Notes: generated by a model not told the origin, from the sequence alone. A stretch of 38,919 nucleotides of DNA from Marinosulfonomonas sp. (GCA_022712735.1 JAFLKA010000218.1:1-38919), one strand, 5' to 3'; counted from the first letter of the stretch, positions 6,719 through 14,363 are shown. Made by a program: numbers and translations.

Positions 6719-8262
6719 TCAAGTTCTTTCCCAACGGCAAAGGTGCGGGCGCGGGACCCGTCGGCTATCTCGTCGCCCGCGAGGTGCTGGCCTATGACGC
6801 TAACCGCGACCTGATCCGTGACGCGAACGGCCAAGCCTTGACTATGACGCGTGAACCTTTGCCAGATGTGCTGCGTGGCGATCCGAGCCGCACAGAGGCG
6901 TTGATTGATGCCAGCGCTCATCAATGGACCTACCGCGCAGGCGTTATCAGCTTTACTGGGGAGGACGCGCCAAACGAAGCCCAACAGGCCGAGGTCATGG
7001 ATGCCTTTGAGCAGCTGGCTTTCGCGGGGTTGAATGGTGAGCAATACGACATGCTCTGGGTTCGTCACAATCACGAGGATCGCGTCGAGCTGCACTTCTG
7101 CACCCCGCGCCTGGAACTGACCACGGGTCGCAGCCTCAACATTGCACCACCAGGCTATCAGAACGCTTTCGATTGCCTGCGCGACCTGATGAACAAAAGC
7201 CACAATTGGGCAGACCCGATGGAGTTGGAGCGGCTGCAAGAAGTTCGTGACATTATCGAAGCCCCAACCCGTGCACAGGGACGAGATGAGTTGCATGCGT
7301 GGATTCTTGATCAGGTGAGCATCGGTGAGATCACCGACCGCACCAGCATGATCGACGCCCTTACCGATGCGGGTTTCGACCTGCCCCGCGCGGGCAAGGC
7401 CTACCTAACCGCACAGGACCCCGACACCGGCGAGCGCTGGCGTTTGAAAGGAGAGATTTTCCATGAAAATTGGCAAGCCGACACGGCTGAGCGAGAAATT
7501 GAACACGGAGTTGGACTTGATCCGGCAGGGCTACGCCGCCTCGATGGAATCGCAATTGGAGAGCTTCAGGAGCGATTTGAGCAGCATTGCACAGCACGCG
7601 CGCAGTACAATCGAAACAGATACCCGTCACTTTCTGCAACAGAACCGGAGCTGGTTCGAGAAGCGGACCTTAGAGATCAGGCGCTGGCTGACGATCTCGC
7701 CTTGGCTGATTACGGGGCTGATCTTGGCGGGGATCGCCTTGATGATGGCCGCGAGCTGGTTCTGGGCTTTGACGATGACGCGCTCGGAGATGATGGAGCT
7801 TGGGCTGACGCGGATCGATCAAGCGGGGCAGATTTGGCTGGTGATGGACCCAACACGAACGTCGCTGAAGAACTGCAGAATGGCAGGAACGCCCGTTCTG
7901 TGCATCGAGATCAAGGAGAGATGAATGACGACGCCCCTGACGGCCTTGGAACGCGACTTGCTCGCCTGCGTCGAGCGGTTGGTGACGGCTTGCGAAATCT
8001 CAGCAACGGAATTGAGCGTCTTGGAGGAACGCTCGACGAAGACGATGCGCGGCGAGCTGGATGGTTTGACCGCCTGCGTGACGCTGCTCATACGTTCGCA
8101 AGCGGCATCAATGGCAGCGTTGCGTGGCTTGTTGAGCGAAGAAGCGAGTTACTACACGCTGGACGATCAACTGCAGACGAGCTTGAATTTAGTGAAGACC
8201 GCCGAAGAGAGGCTGAGACGGAGCTGAGAGAGGTAGATCGCGGGCTAGGGCATGGGTTGTGA
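6712..8262 (+). CDS. mobA: MobA relaxase, ColE1/HEN-like
   Basis: A 516-residue relaxase that nicks oriT and stays attached to the transferred strand. Tyr19 (GPVGYLVARE) sits where the nucleophile lies in ColE1 MbeA, as I recall it. The metal motif is WVRHNHEDRVELHF, with H119, E126 and H128. The spacing equals the H-E-N triad of the ColE1 group, but the last residue is His instead of Asn. A helical region follows to about 260. The remaining half is acidic, low-complexity and unlike any catalytic domain; it is constrained by two genes nested in another frame (7463-7924 and 7925-8227). No helicase or primase domain is present. No coupling protein gene lies nearby, so transfer needs a helper. 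Confidence 0.9.
   Translation: MLIKFFPNGKGAGAGPVGYLVAREVLAYDANRDLIRDANGQALTMTREPLPDVLRGDPSRTEALIDASAHQWTYRAGVISFTGEDAPNEAQQAEVMDAFEQLAFAGLNGEQYDMLWVRHNHEDRVELHFCTPRLELTTGRSLNIAPPGYQNAFDCLRDLMNKSHNWADPMELERLQEVRDIIEAPTRAQGRDELHAWILDQVSIGEITDRTSMIDALTDAGFDLPRAGKAYLTAQDPDTGERWRLKGEIFHENWQADTAEREIEHGVGLDPAGLRRLDGIAIGELQERFEQHCTARAQYNRNRYPSLSATEPELVREADLRDQALADDLALADYGADLGGDRLDDGRELVLGFDDDALGDDGAWADADRSSGADLAGDGPNTNVAEELQNGRNARSVHRDQGEMNDDAPDGLGTRLARLRRAVGDGLRNLSNGIERLGGTLDEDDARRAGWFDRLRDAAHTFASGINGSVAWLVERRSELLHAGRSTADELEFSEDRRREAETELREVDRGLGHGL
7463..7924 (+). CDS. mobB: MobB/MbeB-like membrane mobilization protein nested in mobA
   Basis: A 153-residue protein encoded wholly inside mobA in another frame. 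Evidence that it is real: a strong ribosome site (AAAGGAGAGATTTTCC before the ATG), a coherent N-terminal coiled-coil-like half (LSEKLNTELDLIRQGYAASM), then a hydrophobic span of about 30 residues (WLTISPWLITGLILAGIALM onward) and a short C-terminal domain with two cysteines. Its stop is directly followed by the ATG of the next nested gene (TGAATG). ColE1 likewise carries mbeB and mbeD inside mbeA. MbeB-type proteins are membrane-associated and stabilise the relaxosome. Sequence similarity to MbeB is only in layout, so the name is by position and architecture. Confidence 0.78.
   Translation: MKIGKPTRLSEKLNTELDLIRQGYAASMESQLESFRSDLSSIAQHARSTIETDTRHFLQQNRSWFEKRTLEIRRWLTISPWLITGLILAGIALMMAASWFWALTMTRSEMMELGLTRIDQAGQIWLVMDPTRTSLKNCRMAGTPVLCIEIKER
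7925..8227 (+). CDS. mobD: MobD/MbeD-like protein nested in mobA
   Basis: A 100-residue, mostly helical protein inside mobA, in the same frame as the gene before it and starting on the base after that gene's stop; it ends 35 bases before the mobA stop. The N-terminus LTALERDLLACVERLVTACE resembles the amphipathic start of MbeD-type entry-exclusion and mobilization proteins, and the rest is heptad-like (SQAASMAALRGLL). GGAGAG lies before the start. Two consecutive, well-spaced frames with their own ribosome sites inside one relaxase are hard to explain as shadows. The exact function is inferred from the ColE1 arrangement. Confidence 0.65.
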   Translation: MTTPLTALERDLLACVERLVTACEISATELSVLEERSTKTMRGELDGLTACVTLLIRSQAASMAALRGLLSEEASYYTLDDQLQTSLNLVKTAEERLRRS

Positions 8263-8330
8263 AAGTTGGTTGAGGGTTGTCAAACGGGTCGTTTTTTGGA
8301 GAAGTCAGAATCTCCAACGTAGAACTTGGA

Positions 8331-8672
8331 CTATGACGGGGCGCCATTGATCAGAGCATCAAGAATAAGGATTGCGAATGATAGGCCAAGACAAACTAGG
8401 CCAGTGAAATTCCACCACCAGTTTGAAGAAAACTGGCCCGTAGTCATTGCAAGCACACCGTCGCGGTCAGCTTGATAGGATGTCCAAGCATCACGTAGAG
8501 CAGATTCCTGTTCAGCTGGTGTTACTTTTTTTCCAGCTTGAGCTTTCGCGTGCTCGTACAGTTGCCCAGCTTCGTCAATGGCGCGCCTATCTCCTAGACT
8601 TTTCCAAGCAGGGATACCCAAAAATATCGAACCGGTTAGGCCGAATATGCCTGATACTAGCTGAGCGCTCAT
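8331..8672 (-). CDS. Small two-helix membrane protein, unknown
   Basis: A 113-residue protein not recognised from sequence. An N-terminal hydrophobic segment (LVSGIFGLTGSIFLGIPAW, about 4-23) and a C-terminal one (WWWNFTGLVCLGLSFAILIL, about 85-105) flank a soluble helical stretch rich in Ala, Gln and Asp. Both ends therefore sit in the membrane with the centre on one side. AGGAAAG precedes the ATG. It is transcribed towards the mob genes and away from the XRE-L23 operon, and is separated from that operon by about 150 bases of AT-rich DNA with no further gene. Confidence 0.7.
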   Translation of the reverse strand: MSAQLVSGIFGLTGSIFLGIPAWKSLGDRRAIDEAGQLYEHAKAQAGKKVTPAEQESALRDAWTSYQADRDGVLAMTTGQFSSNWWWNFTGLVCLGLSFAILILDALINGAPS

Positions 8673-8820
8673 GATCGTATCTTTCCTAGAGGAACCACCT
8701 TATATACATCGCATAAACATATTTGTAGGTGTCGAGAAGGTTTTGCGGAAATTCTGTCCGCGAGAAAAATTACTGTCGCCGTTATGTGTATGCTTTGCAT
8801 TACTTAGACCGTAACAATGA

Positions 8821-9465
8821 TTAAGTGTCAGTAGACATATTAATTGTGTCACCTTCCTCGAGAGTTATATGGGCCATTTTGACTTTGGTCATATGGGCCG
8901 ATTTAACATTCTTGGTTGTACCAAAGCGGCCACGGAACCGCTTAGTCTTCCCTTTGGAAATTGTAGTGTTTACGGCTTTGACCTTCACACCAAAGAGGAC
9001 TTCAACGGCCTCTTTTATTTGAAGTTTTTTGCTGTCAACGGAAACCTCAAACACAACTGCATTCGCCTCATAAATGGTTGCCACGTTCTTTTTCGGAACA
9101 GGGCGCCTCTCTTCGCGGGCCCCTACTCCAGCACTGCCTTCAAAGTCGGTTAAATTACTCGCGCCGAGTGCCTTTGCCAAACGTGACATCGTACGAAATG
9201 TGGGGCCCTCGTTCATAGTTCCAGACTCGATAGCAGATATTCGCGACTGGGTTAGCCCAGTCATTATTGACAATGATGCTTGAGTTATGTCGTTTGACTT
9301 GCGCAGCTGCTTTACTCTGTCGCCATACTTCGACAGTTGCAGTCTAAAATTGAGATCAAATTCCGAAAGATCGGGGTCACCCGACGCACTTTCAAGAAAC
9401 CTAGCTACTGATCCATCTCGCCAGTTTTTTGGTTCTCGAGCATCTTGATCGCTATTCTTATTCAT
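8821..9465 (-). CDS. XRE helix-turn-helix protein fused to a ribosomal protein L23 domain
   Basis: A 214-residue protein with two domains. Residues about 46-105 are an XRE HTH (VKQLRKSNDITQASLSIMTG then LTQSRISAIESGTMNEGPTF), the usual antitoxin or repressor fold. After a basic linker (about 110-126), residues 127-214 read as ribosomal protein L23: EANAVVFEVSVD, QIKEAVEVLFGVKVKAVNTT, the basic loop KGKTKRFRGR, and the final strand ITLEEGDTINMST. Only the first 15 or so residues of normal L23 are missing. The last strand region carries a tandem duplication (VKSAHMTK then VKMAHITL). No ribosomal protein genes are adjacent, so this is not the host rplW. The start follows TTGGAGTTTAGCA; a frame extending 38 codons further upstream is rejected. 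It lies two bases after the partner gene in an operon. The role is unknown: an antitoxin, a ribosome-linked repressor or a decoy are possibilities. Confidence 0.88.
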   Translation of the reverse strand: MNKNSDQDAREPKNWRDGSVARFLESASGDPDLSEFDLNFRLQLSKYGDRVKQLRKSNDITQASLSIMTGLTQSRISAIESGTMNEGPTFRTMSRLAKALGASNLTDFEGSAGVGAREERRPVPKKNVATIYEANAVVFEVSVDSKKLQIKEAVEVLFGVKVKAVNTTISKGKTKRFRGRFGTTKNVKSAHMTKVKMAHITLEEGDTINMSTDT

Positions 9466-9467
9466 TG

Positions 9468-9800
9468 CTAAACTCCAATAAAGTCGCGGAGACGTGGGCG
9501 AACTATGTTCCGCCACCAAGTTTGACTTCCATGCAACGGCGGATGCGTATCTCCGCCAAGAATAATTGTTCGATAACAACCACTCTGTATGTAAGTATAG
9601 AATGCAACGGAACTGTCATTCGTAGTTCTAACATATACTGGATAGCCAACTCCGCCCAATGTAACCTGGCCAAGTCGTGCTTCCTTACTCATTTGGCGGG
9701 ACAAGACAGTGGTTGAAGCTCGGCTATAGTCTTTGATTATGGCCAAGGCGAGCGATACAATCCCTATATTCGCAGCCACATTCGTACGACCTCCCTTCAT
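9468..9800 (-). CDS. Unknown 110-residue partner of XRE-L23 (candidate toxin)
   Basis: First gene of the two-gene operon with XRE-L23. The start at MKGGRTNVAANIG follows GGAGTTTAGC, the same ribosome site as the next gene. An earlier in-frame ATG (9878) lies only one base after the -10 box and would fall upstream of the expected transcript start, so it is rejected. The protein has an N-terminal helical or weakly hydrophobic stretch (IGIVSLALAIIKDYSRAS), a beta-rich middle (LGQVTLGGVGYPVYVRTTND then AFYTYIQSGCYRTIILGG) and a basic, Trp-rich C-terminus (GSQTWWRNIVRPRLRDF). I recognise no family. Size, position before an XRE gene and tight spacing suggest the toxin of a toxin-antitoxin pair in the higBA gene order, but this is inference. 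Confidence 0.68.
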   Translation of the reverse strand: MKGGRTNVAANIGIVSLALAIIKDYSRASTTVLSRQMSKEARLGQVTLGGVGYPVYVRTTNDSSVAFYTYIQSGCYRTIILGGDTHPPLHGSQTWWRNIVRPRLRDFIGV

Positions 9801-9879
9801 GCTAAACTCCAATCGATCATCTTCAAAGCTTCCGATATCGGCTTGGCTTCGCTCATATATAGCTACTTCATTGGTCATT

Positions 9880-9907
9880 AATATACTCTTAAAGATATAT
9901 TTGTCAA
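9880..9907 (-). promoter_or_regulatory. Promoter with overlapping operator for the XRE-L23 operon
   Basis: On the minus strand, TTGACA (9902-9907), a 16-base spacer and TATATT (9880-9885) give a near-consensus promoter. The spacer and -10 box are covered by an inverted repeat, AATATATCTT and AAGAGTATATT, with one unpaired base. An inverted repeat on the core promoter of an operon encoding an XRE protein is the standard autorepression layout. Transcription would begin about 70 bases before the first gene's chosen start. Confidence 0.7.
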
Positions 9908-10151
9908 GGTTTTTGGGTGGTAAATCGGGTCAACCAGAATGTCATCCTTGGTCCTCAGCTCGTCAAAATAGTCAGTTCAACTATTGTAATAATGTAAAAA
10001 ACCACCTCAGTCGAGTTCAGTGGGTTGCTCCTAATTTGTAGTGATTGACAGAGTTGTACAAAAAGCGATCATTTTGGCATGCTGAAGTATGCCCTAAGCT
10101 CTTCAAGCACCTACTGATGGCACGAAAGTCAAAAAAGTCATTTTGAAACGT
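9908..10151. other. Gene-free, AT-rich spacer
   Basis: It lies between the XRE-L23 promoter and the stop of the 593-residue gene, which reads the same way. No frame here has a ribosome site or credible protein, and no clear hairpin terminator was seen. Confidence 0.5.
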
Positions 10152-11933
10152 TCAAGAGTTAAGATCTGGGGCGTGTTTTCTCAGATCGCCACCAGTAGTG
10201 CCAAATGCCTCAGCTACTTTCTCAATCATTTGTGCTCCCTGGATGACAAGAGGAGCGGACCGATTCACGCCAAGCCGTGTATAACATCCCTCTACGTCAG
10301 AACTCGACAAGTGCGCATCTGCACCGCGCAGGTCATAAACGCCAAACAAGGGTGTCATCCGGTTATGTGCGTACTCTTCATCAGTGTATTTCGCGAGAAG
10401 CCTTTGAAGAAGTTTGAGCGTACCCTGATCGGATTTTTGCTCGCCAAGCGCTTTAATAAGGCTCTTCTTATTAATCCGTTCAATCGAATATTTCACTATG
10501 TCTTTCGCCAAGGATCGCAGCCCAGCTTCATCAACACCACGAAAGCGGACGATCCTATCTTCGAGTTCTTCTGTTTCGTGGTGCTCCCTCAAAAGAGATA
10601 TTCCAGCCTTCGTTTGAATAACAGAATCCAACCACGTCAGCGCCTTAACTAACAATTCTTCTGGTGCGATAGACTGTGCCGGTCGGCATTCCATCTGAGC
10701 TTGCATCAGTTCCGTCGAAACTCCACCATCAGGTCGGCAATTGAATCCAGTCCAAATACGGCGCTCCCACAATGGTCGACGCGCGACATCGTATGCATAG
10801 GCGTTGATGAGGCCAAGTTTATTCACTCCAAAATGCAGCAACGAATCTGGAGAGGGTGAGACACCACCCGTATCGCGCGTGTACCACTGCATGCTGGCTC
10901 CCCTACGCGAAAGCAGTTCGTTCACCACTCCAGGGTTAAACCAAAGGTACTTCCCAACTTCCTCATGGTTGAGCGACGCGAGATCAACTTTTCCGCCGCC
11001 GCCGTCGAGTTGTACCATTAGCGTTTCTTGGGGCTCCGAGTAGCCTATGCGACAGGATCCAGCAGCGGGCTCAATCCATTCACCGCGCCACATTTCACCG
11101 GAGATGAGAAACCTACCGCCGTCGTTTCCGCGCACACCGCTGGTCGTTTCTGTTTCCGTAGCTCCATCGTCGTTACCAGAAAAGTCAGGCACATCTTCTT
11201 CCGGATCGATGTCTGTTCTCCGAGCCGTGAACATCGCCCAGGTCGTTCCCGGAAAGTCACCTGATGCATCAATTTCGTTACATCTAACTTCGCAACGGTC
11301 GTTCTTGTTTGAAACCAAAGAGAAGTCCTCTGGCCAATCGAACTGCGGATCGCCTTCAAATACCGCTTTGCGTTCGCGATAATAGTACAGGCGCAGTGCG
11401 GCATCCCTCGCGGCCAAGTAATCTCTTAGGTACTCTGCACGAACCTCAACAAATGTGATTGTACCATCGTCGTTGCGTGTCTGTCTTACTACCTCTTCAT
11501 ACCCTTCACCTGGCCGCACCCAAATATCTCCTTCTTCCAGAAGACCGAATGCCAAGATGAAATCTTGGTGTAACATCACCTGTCTGGGGTGAAGCGAGTT
11601 GTGGTGTTGGCTCAAAACTATACGAAACCCCAGGCTACCTTCGGGGCCATCCTGAAACCCATCCGCTTCGAAATATGTTCCGTCGTCACCCAAGTATGGA
11701 ACGGTGCTATCCAAAGACCAATAATGCCAGTCCAGATCCTCCACTTGTTCGCGTTTATTGCTGAAGATCACGGCAGACCCAATTGCAAGAACTTCCTCCA
11801 CATGCCCAATCTCAGGATACTTACCCTCCTTGATCGGTAGTACTGTTCCGTACAGCGGCACCCAAACGGCGCGCGAGAATAGCCGTTTTCTGAGGTCACG
11901 CAACTCAAACCATTCCTGGCTCAACTTGTTCAT
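10152..11933 (-). CDS. Large unknown cytoplasmic protein, possible defence gene
   Basis: A 593-residue protein not assigned to a family. There is no signal peptide or membrane segment. The N-terminal third is beta-rich with many aromatic residues (LYGTVLPIKEGKYPEIGHVE). A central motif, VEVRAEYLRDYLAARDAALR (about residues 161-180), is of a kind I recall from unannotated proteins of bacterial accessory regions. An acidic low-complexity linker (DFSGNDDGATETETTSG) separates it from the C-terminal half, whose last 170 residues are helical. The ATG follows GGAGAGAGACAACC. It lies 168 bases after the nuclease-like gene in the same direction, so the two may form one unit. Placement in the cargo of a mobile element suggests defence, without direct proof. 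Confidence 0.72.
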   Translation of the reverse strand: MNKLSQEWFELRDLRKRLFSRAVWVPLYGTVLPIKEGKYPEIGHVEEVLAIGSAVIFSNKREQVEDLDWHYWSLDSTVPYLGDDGTYFEADGFQDGPEGSLGFRIVLSQHHNSLHPRQVMLHQDFILAFGLLEEGDIWVRPGEGYEEVVRQTRNDDGTITFVEVRAEYLRDYLAARDAALRLYYYRERKAVFEGDPQFDWPEDFSLVSNKNDRCEVRCNEIDASGDFPGTTWAMFTARRTDIDPEEDVPDFSGNDDGATETETTSGVRGNDGGRFLISGEMWRGEWIEPAAGSCRIGYSEPQETLMVQLDGGGGKVDLASLNHEEVGKYLWFNPGVVNELLSRRGASMQWYTRDTGGVSPSPDSLLHFGVNKLGLINAYAYDVARRPLWERRIWTGFNCRPDGGVSTELMQAQMECRPAQSIAPEELLVKALTWLDSVIQTKAGISLLREHHETEELEDRIVRFRGVDEAGLRSLAKDIVKYSIERINKKSLIKALGEQKSDQGTLKLLQRLLAKYTDEEYAHNRMTPLFGVYDLRGADAHLSSSDVEGCYTRLGVNRSAPLVIQGAQMIEKVAEAFGTTGGDLRKHAPDLNS

Positions 11934-12101
11934 GGTTGTCTCTCTCCAATCTTTGCGTTTGATCGGCGAATGCGTGCAGTATTGTACGCATCAGACATCA
12001 AATTCCCTACCAAACCGCCGGTCCATAATACCTAGAAAAACGTTTCAACTGGTAGCGTCGGAAACGAATTCAGAGAAATCGTTGGTGGCCTTCATTTAAG
12101 C

Positions 12102-14363
12102 TTACTCCTTTACAGCGAGCGCTGCAGCTTCAAATGGCGACTGTTTGTTGTCGATATTTTGGGATATCAAAACACACGCCTCTGTGCTTCCATCATCCAT
12201 GGCATCGGCAACGAGGTTTTCGACCACAGTCCGCATTTGATATTCTAGCTGTTTCGGGAAAAAGTGAAGTATAACAAGTGCTTTTCTCTCTTCAGGGGGC
12301 CGGATTTGTATTGAACAAATGTGTTTAGGATCACGAAACTTCTTTTTTACAATTGCTTTGATTTTCCCGATATCTTTATCGATCTGCCGTTGCTCCTTTG
12401 GGTCTGCACAAGATAGTAAATGCATACCCATTATAGTCCAGGCATCAGGTTGTTTTTCTCCCAATCGTTCGACAACATCCCGAAAGTACTTACCAAGCTC
12501 GACTTTCGGCTTTGGGACGTTTACCCCGACATGCTGGCTTTCGAAATATCGATCAATCGGTGCGGACATACCAGTTGGAGTAAACCTCATCTGCTCCTTT
12601 TGCAGCCCAGCCAAATTAAAACAACTCACCAAATATAGCCCTAGGAAGTCCAGCTCATCCCCCAGAACGTCGAACGACTTCTGGAAATAGTACCTTTCAC
12701 TGAGATAGTGAAAGAACAGTAAAGGGTTGTCCAAGATTTCTACTATACAAATCAAGTCGGAAATCAGTATTGTCGGTGCTAATTGATGGCCATCGGGCAG
12801 CCAGCCGATTTCCTTGAAGTCTTGCTCAGCGGCACTCAAAACAGAAAGATCATCTAGTGTTGTCGAAAACCGGATTACTTTATCAACGACAACCGGATCA
12901 ATTCCAAGTTCTTTGACAATTCCAATGGCAGCTTCGTCTCCAGATTTGGCATCATCTATTAGCCCTTCGAGCCTTGCCGATTGCAGTGACGGGGAAATTA
13001 CTAGGTCGTCAATGTGTCGCTTTACCCGCTTCGGCGCTCCGCGCAAGCCTTCCGGCGTGAGACGATGTGACTTGGCTTCTCCAATTAGGACAAGCCTATC
13101 TTGAACGACCAAAAGGTCAGTTTCATACTGGGTTTCTCCCACGCGCCACTTCACGTTGGATTTGATTTTCGCGGTCGGAAGCGCCTTTTCCATAACCGAC
13201 AATAACCGTTCCTCAAGGAAGTCAGCCCGTCGCTTCGACAATTCCGATTTTAGATTTGCCTCTTTTGCCAGGCGGTCAATTATTCTGTTTATGTGGCTGA
13301 AGGCAGCCTGGGGCATCGCAAAGAAGAAGCAGTCTTCAGCGATTTTCACACCGGGTCGATCCCAGATAGGATTGCCGAGAAACAAAAATTCTGGCTTGGT
13401 ACCTTCTAAGCTGCCTGGAGCAAGCGACACTGCGTTAAGAACTGCCGTAACAACTGACCATTTTATTCCCGACAACTTTGCGGTTTGTGCTGGGGTGAAA
13501 ACAGCGCAATCATACAGACGCAAGTCGAAGTGAGACATAACCATTGCGATGGCATGACTCTTAGACATTCCTTTTGGTATCGCGGAAATCATCTCGTCAG
13601 CGCTGCCCTTCAAATCGGGGACATGCTTGAAATACAGTCTGATAACTTGCCGGTAGTTCTTACCTCGCGCGACCTTTTTCAGTGTTTTAAAGTGCTCATT
13701 TTGTCGTTCTTCAAACTCATTGACTAAAGTCAAAAGGACATCAACAAGCTCTTGGCCGCTAAATCCGTGGAACTCGGTGAACTGATCGTCCAGAGGAGCC
13801 AAGAGATCGCGAGTGATTTGCACAACATCGTGGAAATAGCCCCAGTTGCGAACACCTTGGGTGTGAAATTTCATCCTTTGTTGAAGCCCGCGGACAGTAA
13901 GTTCTTCTTTTCCTAAATTATCGGGGGTGGAGACGATGCCCTCGGCCAGCACCGCATTTGATACCATTGGCATGGCATCATATACTTTTTGAACGGCTTC
14001 TGGCGTCACAGGGAACTGGCCCCAATTTTCTGCACTTATAGTGAGCATTAGAGCCTGAAGGAACTCGCCATGAAACTGCTGAACGTCATTGAATGCATTT
14101 CGAGGCTCTACACCGTCAGGCCCCACATATTGCCGGAAAGAATGCGCCGCAAAGCACGCTAGTAGCTGGGGTGGGTAAGTCTCTTTGAAGAGATTCGTCA
14201 GAGTTTCGATGACCTTTGGGAACTGTTGCAGCGCATCCTTCGCACCATCAAGCATGCCCTTCTTGAACTGTTCATGATCTTCTCCATGCACTTCCATAAC
14301 GCTCACATTATAGAAATCGCCTGTGCGTTTGTTCGGTGTCCTTTTTCGTTTGTTTTTGCTCAT
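12102..14363 (-). CDS. Large protein with PD-(D/E)XK-type nuclease motif, candidate defence effector
   Basis: A 753-residue cytoplasmic protein with a lysine- and arginine-rich start (MSKNKRKRTPNKRTG). Residues 1-375 are helical and unassigned. Around 385-435 the pattern of a PD-(D/E)XK or NERD-like nuclease appears: FLEERLLSVMEKAL, then TQYETDLLVVQDRLVLIGEA with D416, E429 and K431, then a basic helix (APKRVKRHID). The remainder is again helical with beta strands (ALVILHFFPKQLEYQM). Restriction-like folds inside large helical proteins are typical of mobile-element defence nucleases, but the partner domains are unknown to me. The ribosome site is weak. It is upstream of the 593-residue gene and probably cotranscribed with it. 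Confidence 0.78.
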   Translation of the reverse strand: MSKNKRKRTPNKRTGDFYNVSVMEVHGEDHEQFKKGMLDGAKDALQQFPKVIETLTNLFKETYPPQLLACFAAHSFRQYVGPDGVEPRNAFNDVQQFHGEFLQALMLTISAENWGQFPVTPEAVQKVYDAMPMVSNAVLAEGIVSTPDNLGKEELTVRGLQQRMKFHTQGVRNWGYFHDVVQITRDLLAPLDDQFTEFHGFSGQELVDVLLTLVNEFEERQNEHFKTLKKVARGKNYRQVIRLYFKHVPDLKGSADEMISAIPKGMSKSHAIAMVMSHFDLRLYDCAVFTPAQTAKLSGIKWSVVTAVLNAVSLAPGSLEGTKPEFLFLGNPIWDRPGVKIAEDCFFFAMPQAAFSHINRIIDRLAKEANLKSELSKRRADFLEERLLSVMEKALPTAKIKSNVKWRVGETQYETDLLVVQDRLVLIGEAKSHRLTPEGLRGAPKRVKRHIDDLVISPSLQSARLEGLIDDAKSGDEAAIGIVKELGIDPVVVDKVIRFSTTLDDLSVLSAAEQDFKEIGWLPDGHQLAPTILISDLICIVEILDNPLLFFHYLSERYYFQKSFDVLGDELDFLGLYLVSCFNLAGLQKEQMRFTPTGMSAPIDRYFESQHVGVNVPKPKVELGKYFRDVVERLGEKQPDAWTIMGMHLLSCADPKEQRQIDKDIGKIKAIVKKKFRDPKHICSIQIRPPEERKALVILHFFPKQLEYQMRTVVENLVADAMDDGSTEACVLISQNIDNKQSPFEAAALAVKE

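Noticed and set aside
6181..7296. A 371-codon minus-strand frame over mobC/mobA
   Set aside because: Antisense shadow of well-supported mob genes; no ribosome site and no coherent domain.
8821..9579. Host rplW, or a 252-residue form of the XRE-L23 protein
   Set aside because: No ribosomal protein genes lie nearby and an HTH is fused in front; the longer start lacks a ribosome site and overlaps the coding end of the partner gene.
10046..10062. A third TTGTACAAAA copy as another arm site of element 1
   Set aside because: Only a short partial match in the middle of the element, in AT-rich DNA; likely chance.
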